From: Nostoc sp. TCL26-01
GTDB taxonomy: Bacteria; Cyanobacteriota; Cyanobacteriia; Cyanobacteriales; Nostocaceae
Direction: 5' to 3'
NCBI RefSeq assembly: GCF_013393945.1
Contig: NZ_CP040297.1
Location: forward strand, 3,442,001 to 3,506,000
Length of the DNA stretch: 64,000 nt
The first letter of the stretch is position 1. Each line of letters opens with the position of its first letter. Shown here piece after piece: positions 18,182 to 27,421 of the stretch. The notes beneath the pieces are model-generated. The model was given only the letters and a program-made list of their open reading frames with translations, was not told where the DNA came from and ran no database searches. Made by a program: the position numbers and the translations under genes.

Positions 18182-19249
18182 CTACTCTCTCTTTCTCATT
18201 CTCCAATTTTCTACCTGATTTCTCATCAACTTTTGCACACTTACCAAGGCTCGATTTAACTCATAATTGCGTCTTTGTGGTGCTTGTAGATAAGCTTGCT
18301 GTTCTTCTTCAATCATCTGCACATCTTGAACAACTAAGCCATCTAGCAACTTTTGGGCTGCACCAAACAAACTATTTTTAATCAACCGTCGAAACCATAT
18401 TGGTAATTTATGTAATCGCCAAAAAGCGTTTAATGATGTGAAATGGATTAAGTAGGCTTTGGTTTGCGTCTCACTCACTGGACATAATAAACAATAAATC
18501 TTAAAGTCTTTGCCTAAAGTAGACATCCAATGAGGATAAACATAACTCACATCTAAGGGTTCTGGATGTAAGCGTCGTAAGGCTGGGAAAAATAGCTGGG
18601 AGATAGACCAAATTTTATCGATTTTATAATAACTTTGGGCTTGATAATGAGCGTCTACATGATGATCATCTTCATCAATATCTTGTAGTTCTGCTGCTGC
18701 CCAAGCTTGTAAATCCTGATGTAAATGTCCGTGATACATATCCATCAGATTTTCAATTAAATAAGAATAATGAGCCTGACAGTTAATAACTGAAACTGTA
18801 GCAATATAATTTAAATGATCCCATTCTGGTAAAGCCAGAGGTTCTACAGATGGTTTTTGATCTCCAGGAAATAACCAAATAAAACCGTCTTGTTCTTTGA
18901 CTGGAAAAGAACGGATTTTGCAATTAGGTAATTTTTGATTTGCTGCTAGATATGGAACTGCTGCACATTCACCTTGAGAATGGAAGCGCCAACCGTGATA
19001 AGCACATTCCAATTCATCGCCTATGACTAACCCATGACTGAGTTTAACTTGACGATGGGGACAACGGTCTTCTAGGGCGTGAACCTTGCCGTTGCTATCT
19101 CGATAAAGAGCGATCGCCTGATGCCAAATTTCCACTCCCAAGGGCTTATTTGTGACTTCACTACTACGTGCAACTACATACCAATGTTCAGGGTTAATCC
19201 CTAACTGACGAACATCACAACTCTGCACACTCTGGAAGAAAGTGGACAT
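18182..19249 (-). CDS. Rieske 2Fe-2S oxygenase (PAO-like aromatic ring hydroxylase family)
   Basis: The 355-residue product has a Rieske domain with cluster ligands C63-x-H65 (DRCPHR) and C82-x2-H85 (CAYHGWRF), preceded by WYVVARSSEV. The C-terminal part carries a candidate mononuclear iron site in NLMDMYHGHLHQDL. No C-terminal membrane anchor is obvious, unlike plant pheophorbide a oxygenase. It probably hydroxylates or demethylates an aromatic or tetrapyrrole-type substrate with electrons from a separate reductase; the substrate cannot be assigned. It is monocistronic, with no electron-transfer gene beside it. Confidence 0.85.
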   Translation of the reverse strand: MSTFFQSVQSCDVRQLGINPEHWYVVARSSEVTNKPLGVEIWHQAIALYRDSNGKVHALEDRCPHRQVKLSHGLVIGDELECAYHGWRFHSQGECAAVPYLAANQKLPNCKIRSFPVKEQDGFIWLFPGDQKPSVEPLALPEWDHLNYIATVSVINCQAHYSYLIENLMDMYHGHLHQDLQAWAAAELQDIDEDDHHVDAHYQAQSYYKIDKIWSISQLFFPALRRLHPEPLDVSYVYPHWMSTLGKDFKIYCLLCPVSETQTKAYLIHFTSLNAFWRLHKLPIWFRRLIKNSLFGAAQKLLDGLVVQDVQMIEEEQQAYLQAPQRRNYELNRALVSVQKLMRNQVENWRMRKRE

Positions 19250-19436
19250 AAATTAATCTATCCTTTGCGGATTCAGAGGTAAATTTGCTACATCTGAAAT
19301 TAGTTTTAGATGCAGTCAAAAATATCTTACTAGAACTTACGGATAAAAGCTTAATTTTGTCAGCACACAGGAAGTAAAGAAATAAAAAATCAAGAGGAAA
19401 AAACAGCATTTCAAAGTCAGCTAGCCCAGATCCTGC

Positions 19437-19551
19437 ATTTCTCACAAAATGGTAGGGGTAGGTTCACGAGATATTCATGAATGATTGAAGCATATTTGTA
19501 ACCCCACCCCTACAGCCTCTGGACTTAGGTTTGATAAATTTCGTGAGAAAT
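19437..19551. mobile_element. 115-bp inverted-repeat element, family B copy 1
   Basis: The element begins ATTTCTCAC and ends GTGAGAAAT, with the inverted repeat extending imperfectly on both sides. A second copy at 55840-55954 has exactly the same length and orientation and differs at only about a dozen positions (shared block GGTTCACGAGATATTC). There is no coding capacity. It is a different family from the TACCA-ended elements. It lies in a 314-bp gap between two genes, in which I see nothing else. Confidence 0.75.
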
Positions 19552-19563
19552 CCGGGTACAGAT

Positions 19564-19998
19564 TCAACGCACCTCTCCTGCTGGATTTGTTGGTTGATTA
19601 GGAGACGTTTGGGGATTTGTGATCACGTTTTCTGGATTGCCTGTTTGTGGTTGGTTATTGTTAGGTTGAGGATTTATTTCCTCTGTAGTTGGAGGAGTAT
19701 TATTGGGCTGAAATTCTGGAGAAATTGGTTTAGGTGGCTTACCATTGACATCATCTTGTAGCCGATTAATTTGATCGATAGTACTACGAACGCCCCGAAT
19801 TGTATTATTTAAGTCTTCTACACCTTTAATGATGCCATCAAATAGTCCGGCAACAACTACAGGAGAATTCTGACGGCTAAAATTCTGAGAATTTGGGGAA
19901 TTTTCAGCAGCTTTTACAGATGAGATGTCAACAACGAAAAGAGAAAGTACGGCAGATAAAAGCAAGGTTTTCATAGAAAACTCCAAAATCAAAGGCAA
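19564..19998 (-). CDS. Small exported Pro/Asn-rich protein
   Basis: The 144-residue product has a signal peptide (MKTLLLSAVLSLFVVDISSVKAAE after a short N-terminal lead). A short amphipathic stretch follows (VVAGLFDGIIKGVEDLNNTIRGVRSTIDQINRLQDDV), then a low-complexity tail rich in Pro, Asn, Gln and Thr. If translation starts at the internal ATG 19974 the signal peptide is better placed. No family is recognised; the composition suggests a periplasmic or surface protein. Confidence 0.65.
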   Translation of the reverse strand: MPLILEFSMKTLLLSAVLSLFVVDISSVKAAENSPNSQNFSRQNSPVVVAGLFDGIIKGVEDLNNTIRGVRSTIDQINRLQDDVNGKPPKPISPEFQPNNTPPTTEEINPQPNNNQPQTGNPENVITNPQTSPNQPTNPAGEVR

Positions 19999-20265
19999 TA
20001 GGCAAGAGTAATAAGGTTGTCGCCTAGTTCATTTTTCTTGAGATAGGTTGATTTTATTGCCCAAACTTACTTAGTTTGGAATTCAATATCAATCCAAAGT
20101 TATCGCAGTAGTTTATCAAGTGATGGGAAATTATTAAATTAGCAACTAGCCTATTAAATTGAAGAACAAGCTAAGTATCTATCTGCATGAGTAAGCATCA
20201 GACTTTTTTTGCCAATAACTTACAAATTCAATGACTTGTAAAATGTTACGTTATGTTCTTAATAT

Positions 20266-20298
20266 AGATCCCCGACTTCTCAAAGCAGTCGGGGATCT
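20266..20298 (-). terminator. Hairpin terminator downstream of the adenylate cyclase gene
   Basis: AGATCCCCGACT and AGTCGGGGATCT form a perfect 12-bp stem with a 9-base loop, 30 bp past the stop codon of the cyclase gene on the reverse strand. A strong T-run is missing on that strand, so it may be a processing or partial terminator hairpin. The rest of the 19999-20327 gap holds nothing else I can identify. Confidence 0.65.
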
Positions 20299-20327
20299 GA
20301 TTTTCCCCAAATGAATTGAGATATATA

Positions 20328-22913
20328 TTACTTTTCCTGAAACGTCCACACACCCTCATCCCATTCTGAAGTTGTTGGGGGTGATTGTAACCAATGCTGA
20401 CAACGTAGCAGATGCAACATAGCAGCCTTATCATGTTTATCGACGGCTAAAACTTTGGCAAACTCTGCTCTTGCTAAGGGAAACTCTTGCTGGAGATAGT
20501 ACTCACGACCTTTGTGATAATGTTCAATTACTTGCAATTTTTCACTATTGATGGGTTCAGAACGAACACCGATTAATTCGTATATAGATACAGGTACATT
20601 TTTACCTTTAACACGAATATAATCTAATTCTCTGGCCCAAATATGTTCTTGGCATGGTTTAAATGTATTCTCGCTGAGAATAATGTCACAGCCATACTGT
20701 TTACTAACACTTTCTAAGCGGGAACCAAGATTTACACCATCACCAATGGCTGTAAATTCCATGCGTTTACTAGAACCAATATTACCGCTAATTACTGTGT
20801 CAGAATTAATGCCGATGCCAATGTTAATTCTCGGTTTATTTGCCGCATGACGACGTTGATTAAATTCGTGCAACCGATGACGCATTTCTATCGATGTTTG
20901 TACTGCCATCCAAGCGTGTTCTTCTAATGGTAAAGGAGAACCAAATACAGCCATGATGGCATCACCGATATATTTATCAAGAGTGCCTTTGTGTTTAAAA
21001 ACAGCCTCTACCATTGACTCAAAATATTCATTAAGCATACTCACCACTTCTTCTGCTTCCAGATTTTCAGTTAAAGTGGTGTAGCCCCGAATATCAGAGA
21101 ATAAAATCGAAACCTCTTTGCGATCGCCTCCCAGTTTAGCATCATCCAATTTCAATAATTCTTCCGCTAATTCCTGGGTCATATAGCGGTACATGGTACT
21201 CTTGAGGCGTTTCTCATCACTAATATCTTCCATCACCACCAACGCGCCACAAACTTGTTGCGGATCGCTAGCATCAGCAATGGTATTGATTGATAAGTTA
21301 ATACTATGTTGTTCTGCGTCACCATTGATCAGTGTGCGATCAGGGTAATATTGCTGGCGAAGTTTGATATCTGTTCCTTGTAAAGCATCTCCACACCAGT
21401 TGCTAAAATTACCTTCCTTGATAGCGATCGCTTCATTAATCAATCTACCTTCTAAACGATCTTCTGCATCTAACCCCAACAAACGTTTAGCACTTTCATT
21501 CGCAGCAATAATTGATCCAGATTTATCTGTAGAAATCACGCCATTCGACAGACTCCGCAAAATATCCCGTTGTAGTTGTTCTTGTTGCTTGACTCTGGCA
21601 AATAACTGAGCATTTTGTAGCGCTACCCCAGCTTGGATATTAAAAGCTTCCATGAACTCTTCGTCATTGCGGTCAAAACTGGCTTGAAAATATTCTGGTG
21701 CTTTCGGCCAAGTATGGGGATGATAGGGAGGGAAATCTCCTGTTTTCTTTTTATTTACTAGTTGCGTCACCCCAATCAATTCTTGATCGCCATTAAACAC
21801 TGGCATACACAATAAACTACAGGTACGGTAGCCATTTTGTTGATCGAGTTGTTTGGCTGTCTCAGAGTCAGGTTGATCATACAAATCAAAAGGTATATTG
21901 AGTTTTTGCCCAGATACAGCTACTTTACCCGCAAAACCTCTACCTACTGGTACGCGCAACTCCTTTGTCGAACCATCATCTTGAGTGATTTTTGTCCATA
22001 ATTCCTGTTTTTCCCGGTCGATTAGCCACAAGGTACTGCGATCGGCGTTCATCAGTTCCTTAGCTTCATCCATCACCCGTTTGAGAGTATCTTCTAAATC
22101 CAGGCTACTTTGACTCAGAGATTTAACAGCCTTCATCATCGCCGCCGCAGCTCGTTGTTTTTGAGTAGCCATGTAAAAAGAACGCGACGACTCTAAAATC
22201 AAGCGAATTGAGGGGGCAAATTCTTGAAATAATTGCTCATCTGCACCAGTAAAACCGATAGTATCGATGCGTTCTGCCAGAGGTGCATCAGCACTAGAGA
22301 AAGATTTTAATTTATTGAGTAATTGTACTACAGCAACTAATCGTCCTTGCTCATTCAACAATGGCAACGCCAACATAGTATAAGTACGATAGCCAGTTCT
22401 TTTTTCTTGTTCTTGAGCAAATATAGACCGAGGATCGTGATAAAAATCAAAGGGAATATTAATTACTTTTTTGAAAGTAGCAACCTCACCTGCAATCCCT
22501 TTGTCGGCGGGGATACGAATTTCTAAGGAGCGATTGCCTTCCCCTTCGGCGACAATTGACCACAGTTCTTGCTTTTCTTCATCTAATAAAAATATAGTTG
22601 TCCTGTCTGCTCCCAGCAATTCCCCAGTTTTCAAGGTAATTGAGTGCAACATTTCTTGCAAAATCGTTTCAAACCCATGAGAATCTAACATTGACAGGGT
22701 TTGATGGACAATTTGCAGCTTTTGCTCTACTTCTGTAACGACTTGTTTAAAAGTATCCTGAGTCAGAGGAGCCAGAAACGTAGAAATAGTCCCTTTTCTG
22801 CGGGCTAGTGCGCCTACGGGAGAAGAATTTGTTGGCAAGTTGTGATTTTCTGGGTTCTGAGTAACAATCATCAAATCAGCATTCTCCCCCAAATTACGCT
22901 GTTGCACTGACAT
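20328..22913 (-). CDS. cyaB: Class III adenylate cyclase with two GAF domains and PAS (CyaB type)
   Basis: From ATG 22913 the product is 861 residues, matching the 859-860 residues of Anabaena CyaB1 and CyaB2; an ATG at 23027 would add 38 unconserved residues. Order: GAF-A (about 60-220), GAF-B (about 245-430), PAS (about 460-570), class III cyclase domain (about 605-785), and a TPR-like C-terminus. The cyclase has both metal aspartates (LFSDIRGYTTL and GDAIMAVFG). In the Anabaena enzymes tandem GAF domains bind cAMP and activate the cyclase, giving positive feedback. I cannot tell B1 from B2. It should make cAMP in the cytoplasm. Confidence 0.9.
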   Translation of the reverse strand: MSVQQRNLGENADLMIVTQNPENHNLPTNSSPVGALARRKGTISTFLAPLTQDTFKQVVTEVEQKLQIVHQTLSMLDSHGFETILQEMLHSITLKTGELLGADRTTIFLLDEEKQELWSIVAEGEGNRSLEIRIPADKGIAGEVATFKKVINIPFDFYHDPRSIFAQEQEKRTGYRTYTMLALPLLNEQGRLVAVVQLLNKLKSFSSADAPLAERIDTIGFTGADEQLFQEFAPSIRLILESSRSFYMATQKQRAAAAMMKAVKSLSQSSLDLEDTLKRVMDEAKELMNADRSTLWLIDREKQELWTKITQDDGSTKELRVPVGRGFAGKVAVSGQKLNIPFDLYDQPDSETAKQLDQQNGYRTCSLLCMPVFNGDQELIGVTQLVNKKKTGDFPPYHPHTWPKAPEYFQASFDRNDEEFMEAFNIQAGVALQNAQLFARVKQQEQLQRDILRSLSNGVISTDKSGSIIAANESAKRLLGLDAEDRLEGRLINEAIAIKEGNFSNWCGDALQGTDIKLRQQYYPDRTLINGDAEQHSINLSINTIADASDPQQVCGALVVMEDISDEKRLKSTMYRYMTQELAEELLKLDDAKLGGDRKEVSILFSDIRGYTTLTENLEAEEVVSMLNEYFESMVEAVFKHKGTLDKYIGDAIMAVFGSPLPLEEHAWMAVQTSIEMRHRLHEFNQRRHAANKPRINIGIGINSDTVISGNIGSSKRMEFTAIGDGVNLGSRLESVSKQYGCDIILSENTFKPCQEHIWARELDYIRVKGKNVPVSIYELIGVRSEPINSEKLQVIEHYHKGREYYLQQEFPLARAEFAKVLAVDKHDKAAMLHLLRCQHWLQSPPTTSEWDEGVWTFQEK

Positions 22914-23559
22914 AAGTAATTTTTGATATAGCAGGATTGCGAATTGTAGAAATTTATCTAAGTGTCGCCAAAAGCAACAAACATTTGACATTACCCACAG
23001 TGTAATCTTTTGTTCAGCTAGCGTCATCCTGCTCTATTCTCGGTATGACTCAATCTCTTCTGCTACTCAATCAACACCGAATATATTGAGTTGTCATGAG
23101 TGCTGAGTGCTGTAAAGCCCTTCTCCTCAAGGAGACGCTACGCGAACGGGTATGGCTGCGCTTAGAGCGGAAGCAGGGCGATGCAGCCCGTGCTGAGTAG
23201 TGAGTAGAAATTCTTATTCTTCCTCACTCTCTCACTCCCTCACTCTAGGCTGTTGACTCTGTGCCTTTTTAAGAGATTGTTCCGTCATTGCAATGACAAG
23301 CCAGAGAGCAAAAATAGCCTGAATCAAAAACCCCTAAATTAACGTGAGTCTCCAACGGAGGTGCAGCTGTGGGAATGAATACCGTAATTTTACTGAGTAT
23401 TGGTTGATGAATCTTGAACAGTTAATCAGGTACACCGTAAATTTACTAAAACTCTGTAAAAAATTAAGCTAGCTTTGAATAAAGTGATTGATACTGCCTA
23501 GAATCGAGGGTAAGCTGATAACAATAGAGTTAAAACATTTTTTGGTCTTGAGAAATTCC
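22914..23559. other. Intergenic region with GCG-rich repeats between divergent genes
   Basis: This stretch separates the divergent cyclase gene and the hypothetical gene at 23560, so it should contain both promoters. At about 23100-23200 it contains short repeats of the type GAGTGCTGAGTGCTG and GAGACGCTACGCGAACG, the second also found inside the element upstream of hetR. No gene is supported. A long open stretch upstream of 22913 on the reverse strand looks non-coding. Confidence 0.6.
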
Positions 23560-24963
23560 ATGACCACCCATAAATTACCGAATAATTTAATCAATCAAGC
23601 ATCTGCAAAATTCAACACTGAAGAGTTAAATTTACCAGCTTTACAAGAAAGCCTTTATGGCTTCTTGCTGCAACTTGTCAATATATATATACCAGAAGAT
23701 GCTCTGCAAGAGTTTAAGCAATTATTTATCAATTGTCTAGAGTCAGGCAGTTTAAATAATGTGCCAATCATACACAAAATAGTGCTGTGTGATGATGAAC
23801 AGGAGTTTCACTATACACTCAAACGTTCTTGCTATATTTTAATTAATAATTGGGCAGCCAAAAGACAATATAAGTATATTCAAGACTTAATTAATCTATT
23901 TACTCAATTACCTGTTGTTCGCACAAAACGAATTGGTCATGAACTAGCTACCTATCAAATATGGCTAGAAAATTTTGTTCATAGTCCAGATTATCAAGAA
24001 CTGAAAATCTTTAACTATAAATATGATGGAAAAAGTAAAACTCATTGGAGCGATCGCTATGCTCACTATTTGCTAGTTTCCCAATCTTTAGATACTAATA
24101 AACCCAAAGAGCAACAAGAAGCAGCCAGCAAACTATCTCGACAAATGAAGGACAAGTATAAATTTGAGCTAGCTATGTATATTGCTCGTTCGCAGTCGGC
24201 AACTTCTAGTCCCACACGCTACAACAACCCTAGTATTTTTGGGGACGAAGTTTTGCGTTTAATTAAAATGATTGTCGTCAAAAAAGGTAAATTTAGCTAT
24301 GAAAATCTCGCTAATATCTTTCTCAAGCAAACGCAAAATCAAACCTTAAAAGAATTTAAGACAAATATTCAAAAATATTTATTTTTTTCTGTATATCCTG
24401 GGTTTTTAAAAGATTTAGAAAAACCCTATGTTCATCTTAGCAAATCTTCTGACCAAAAAAATCAGGTAAGTAATCAGTATATAGTCGAAAATCTTCAACA
24501 ACTATTGACTATAAAATTATCATCTTGGAAAGCGGAGAAAAATGCAGAAATTATCAACAAAGATTTATTATTAAGAATTTGCAATAAACTCATTGATTCC
24601 CTGACTCTAGAAAATCGCCAGGAACCTTCAGAAATATTTATCTTATTGCTGTCTCACGGACACCCTTTAACTTTAGTAATTATCCTGCTTAAGATTATCT
24701 GTATTTGTAACAGTTCCCGGAGTCATTTAGAAAGTCGCCTTGCTGATTTAATTAGTTATTATAAAGATAAACCAGAGGATGAATGCCAATGGGTAATACA
24801 CTTTATTGAGTTTTATAATATTACTTTTGCCATTTATGCAGAAAACGTAGAATATAACTTGTTACAAGTAGTAGAAGTAGAATCAGCTAGTCATACACCA
24901 GCAAATTTAGATACTTATCGTGTATTTTCTCAAGTAAAAGCAGAGCAAGCAAAACCTGATTAA
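23560..24963 (+). CDS. Conserved cyanobacterial hypothetical protein
   Basis: Starting at ATG 23560 (MTTHKLPNNLINQASAKFN) the product is 467 residues; upstream in-frame starts add an unconserved leader. It is soluble, mostly helical and Lys/Asn-rich, with no signal peptide or membrane segment. Features include LPALQESLYGFLLQLVNIY near the start, a WSDRYAHYLLVSQS segment about a third in, and FGDEVLRLIKMIVVKKGKFSYENLANIFLKQ near the middle. I do not recognise a named domain. It lies divergently from the cyclase gene with its own upstream region. Confidence 0.7.
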   Translation: MTTHKLPNNLINQASAKFNTEELNLPALQESLYGFLLQLVNIYIPEDALQEFKQLFINCLESGSLNNVPIIHKIVLCDDEQEFHYTLKRSCYILINNWAAKRQYKYIQDLINLFTQLPVVRTKRIGHELATYQIWLENFVHSPDYQELKIFNYKYDGKSKTHWSDRYAHYLLVSQSLDTNKPKEQQEAASKLSRQMKDKYKFELAMYIARSQSATSSPTRYNNPSIFGDEVLRLIKMIVVKKGKFSYENLANIFLKQTQNQTLKEFKTNIQKYLFFSVYPGFLKDLEKPYVHLSKSSDQKNQVSNQYIVENLQQLLTIKLSSWKAEKNAEIINKDLLLRICNKLIDSLTLENRQEPSEIFILLLSHGHPLTLVIILLKIICICNSSRSHLESRLADLISYYKDKPEDECQWVIHFIEFYNITFAIYAENVEYNLLQVVEVESASHTPANLDTYRVFSQVKAEQAKPD

Positions 24964-25039
24964 AGAAGTTGCAAGTTGCAAGTATAGTTTTGTAACAGAA
25001 ACTGAAGCCCAGCGAGTTTGTTAACTTGTGAGTGTAAAT

Positions 25040-25966
25040 CTAGGATTTAGCAAGGCGTTCATCTAGCCAAGCCAAACCAGCACCAGATGTTTCCGCAATA
25101 ATACTAATTAAACGATATAGGGCGATCGCACTAATCACCACCGCCGAGGGAAAGCGGTTTTGCAAAAGTGCAAGAGCTGTCGCTTCAAATACACCCAAAC
25201 CCCCAGGCGCACCGGGAACCACCAACCCCAGCACCCAAGCACAACTAAAAGCACCCAATAACAAGGGAATTTGACTCATATCTAAGGGCATGAGAGCAAA
25301 TATAGTTAAAATAAACCCCGTACCCCGCAAAGCTAAAAATCCCAACTCCCCTAACAGTGGTTTCCAGGGATAGCGTTTTACCTTAAAAGCTGTACTTGCT
25401 GGATGAGAAGATTTTTTTGTCTTGAGTTTGTATGCCAGACTGATCAATAGATTTAAAAATCGGGGATGTATCGCACAGAGGATCATAACTAAACTCAATG
25501 ACTGTAAAATTTGCAGCGTCAAGCTGTAATTCCTCACAGCAAATTCACTTCCAAATAAGACAACAATAATTAAAGCCGCCGCCGCCATCAATAAGGGTTC
25601 TAGTAAAACACTCAAGGTAGCTGCACCAGCCACAACATTGGCATTTTTCGCTGCCACAATTCGCCCATAATGATGCCACACGTTTCCTGGTAAATACTTG
25701 GCAATATTGGTTTTCAGGTACGTTTGGATAAATTGAGAAATCGGTACAGATTGATTTAAATCTTGCAAAACCCAAGTCCAAACCCAACCTGCCCAAGTAT
25801 GAGCTAGTAAAGTTATACCTGTAGCGATCGCTAAAATTGCCCACCCAACTTCATCAATCCGGGTAGCCGTCACCTCTAACCAATGATCCTGCAAGGCTTT
25901 AGCTAAAAAAATCAGCGTCGCCCCTAAAATTACCCAGCGTAAAACTTGCTTCAATTTTATACTCAT
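25040..25966 (-). CDS. Lysylphosphatidylglycerol synthase TM-region/flippase-like membrane protein
   Basis: The product (308 residues from ATG 25966; an ATG at 26005 adds 13) has about eight hydrophobic segments. It shows motifs of the UPF0104 / LPG-synthase transmembrane family: FIQTYLKTNIAKYLPGNVWHHYGR in the first third and SCAWVLGLVVPGAPGGLGVFEATAL near the C-terminus. Members without the soluble aminoacyl-transferase domain, like this one, are regarded as lipid flippase-like proteins. Location is the cytoplasmic or thylakoid membrane. Substrate is unknown. Confidence 0.8.
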   Translation of the reverse strand: MSIKLKQVLRWVILGATLIFLAKALQDHWLEVTATRIDEVGWAILAIATGITLLAHTWAGWVWTWVLQDLNQSVPISQFIQTYLKTNIAKYLPGNVWHHYGRIVAAKNANVVAGAATLSVLLEPLLMAAAALIIVVLFGSEFAVRNYSLTLQILQSLSLVMILCAIHPRFLNLLISLAYKLKTKKSSHPASTAFKVKRYPWKPLLGELGFLALRGTGFILTIFALMPLDMSQIPLLLGAFSCAWVLGLVVPGAPGGLGVFEATALALLQNRFPSAVVISAIALYRLISIIAETSGAGLAWLDERLAKS

Positions 25967-26279
25967 TGAACAAACAGCTAAAACACTCAAAGCTGAATAT
26001 CTCAAATCTTATGCTACATCAGCTACACACTAAATTTTGACAAAAAAATCTCCAACCATAACTAAACGATTCAGGATTGCTATATTGCGGTTGATTAATT
26101 GTTCTCTCTCTAGTTAGAGAAACACAACCAGCTTTTTTGGAAAATAATGTGACTTACGCCAGATATATAACTAATTTTTTCACCTTACTATTAAAAACTG
26201 TTGGTTCAGAAATCAGTAAACTTTCGCTTAATGCCAAAGACGTTAAGCCAGGATTTATCTATAAGTAAAAGGAGGAAGT
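25967..26279. other. Intergenic promoter region
   Basis: This 313-bp gap lies between divergent genes. A strong purine-rich ribosome site (GGAGG at 26271-26275) precedes the downstream gene. I see no repeats, hairpins or small genes in the rest. Confidence 0.5.
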
Positions 26280-26687
26280 GTGAATAGTTTAATGAATGTA
26301 TGGAAAAAACTGCAACTACGCCAAATAGTTACCGTATTTTTGGCTGGTATATTGTTAATAGCTAATACAAACCAAGCCAGTCTATTAGACAACTCCAAAT
26401 TATTGATTACCACAAATACAGAATCAGAACTTCTTTATCCCGGTGCAGAAACACCAGCAGGCAGAATCGAGAAAGAAAGAGAATTGCCTATCATCACTCA
26501 AGAAGATTTTCAACGCCCTGAACCAGGAAATTTAATTCAGAATGAACCAAATGTAGGTACTCGCATTCAAGAACGCCTAGAAACTGTCAAGGAATCAGTA
26601 CAAGAAGCTTCTAAGTTTTTACAAAACTCAGCAGATGAAGCTACTTCTAGACCAGAATTACAACCAAATCAGGCAGTTCGTAAATAA
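26280..26687 (+). CDS. Small exported protein, paralogue-like of the next gene
   Basis: The 135-residue product begins with a GTG and carries a signal-like segment (LRQIVTVFLAGILLIANTN). The rest is hydrophilic, with a PGAETPAGRIEKERELPII stretch and a C-terminal amphipathic helix (RIQERLETVKESVQEASKFL). An ATG at 26292 is an alternative start, but the GTG aligns its VFLAG segment with that of the next gene. The shared N-terminal design (L-x-I-x-TVFLAG) and 80-bp spacing suggest tandem duplication and joint transcription. Function unknown. Confidence 0.6.
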   Translation: MNSLMNVWKKLQLRQIVTVFLAGILLIANTNQASLLDNSKLLITTNTESELLYPGAETPAGRIEKERELPIITQEDFQRPEPGNLIQNEPNVGTRIQERLETVKESVQEASKFLQNSADEATSRPELQPNQAVRK

Positions 26688-26767
26688 TGCTCGTGAGCAA
26701 AAACAAGACAGCATAAATCACGGCAAATTCAACTAATTAGAGTTACCAAACAACAAGGAAAAATATC

Positions 26768-27364
26768 ATGAAAAGAGTGATTAATTGGCTACAAAATCTG
26801 CGTCCATTGAAAATATTGACTGTGTTTTTAGCAGGTGTTTTTTTACTCTTGGCACAAGCTTGTAATCGTCCCACTGTAGCTGCACAGCCACCACAGCCAG
26901 GTTCTCAACCACCAAATATGGAAAGATATGATCCCACAAAAAGTTATCCACTCAACGCACCTAAAGGTGGGATGAATAACTTTAGTGATGTAGATCCTAG
27001 AGCCACAGCAGGTGAGAAAACAGCAGAAGCTAGAGCTAAGGCATTAAGTAATCAAGCCAGAAAAAATGTTGAGCAAAAAGGTGTTGACAGTACAGAGCAA
27101 TATACTCGTAACTATCAACAAGGTACACCTTTTGGGCAAAGAGTGAAAAACTTAGGTGAAGATATTGGTAGTTCTGCCGAAGAAGTGAGAGAAGGGGTTG
27201 TGAAAGGAACTCAGCGCGGCTTAGAAAATATCAAAGACAACACCCAAAATGCTGGTGAAAACTTGACAAAAAATGTTCAACGTGGGGCTGAAGATACAGG
27301 GAAAAATCTTCAGCGACGAGTTGAAGATGTGGGTAATAGCGTCAATCGCACATTGAATAATTAG
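26768..27364 (+). CDS. Lipoprotein with amphipathic helical repeats
   Basis: The 198-residue product has a signal peptide ending in a lipobox (FLLLAQAC, lipidated Cys at about 32). A mature part follows with a Pro-rich spacer and then repeated 11-residue-type amphipathic helices (NLGEDIGSSAEEVREGVVKG, RGLENIKDNTQNAGENLTKN, RGAEDTGKNLQRRVEDVGNS). Such repeats resemble late-embryogenesis or apolipoprotein-like helices that lie on membranes. It should be anchored to the inner or outer membrane facing the periplasm. The gene ends at a perfect palindrome likely to terminate transcription. Confidence 0.75.
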   Translation: MKRVINWLQNLRPLKILTVFLAGVFLLLAQACNRPTVAAQPPQPGSQPPNMERYDPTKSYPLNAPKGGMNNFSDVDPRATAGEKTAEARAKALSNQARKNVEQKGVDSTEQYTRNYQQGTPFGQRVKNLGEDIGSSAEEVREGVVKGTQRGLENIKDNTQNAGENLTKNVQRGAEDTGKNLQRRVEDVGNSVNRTLNN

Positions 27365-27369
27365 GATCA

Positions 27370-27405
27370 TGTAGAGACGTTGCAATGCAACGTCTCTACA
27401 GGTTT
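27370..27405. terminator. 31-bp perfect palindrome between convergent genes
   Basis: The palindrome 27370-27400 has 15-bp arms (TGTAGAGACGTTGCA and its complement) around a single A, followed by GGTTTTTGGG. It lies between the stop codons of the lipoprotein gene and larC, which converge, so it is a good bidirectional terminator. The same palindrome is the core of the 91-bp elements at 1120-1210 and 61281-61371, but here the element ends are missing. Confidence 0.7.
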
Positions 27406-27421
27406 TTGGGTAATGGATATG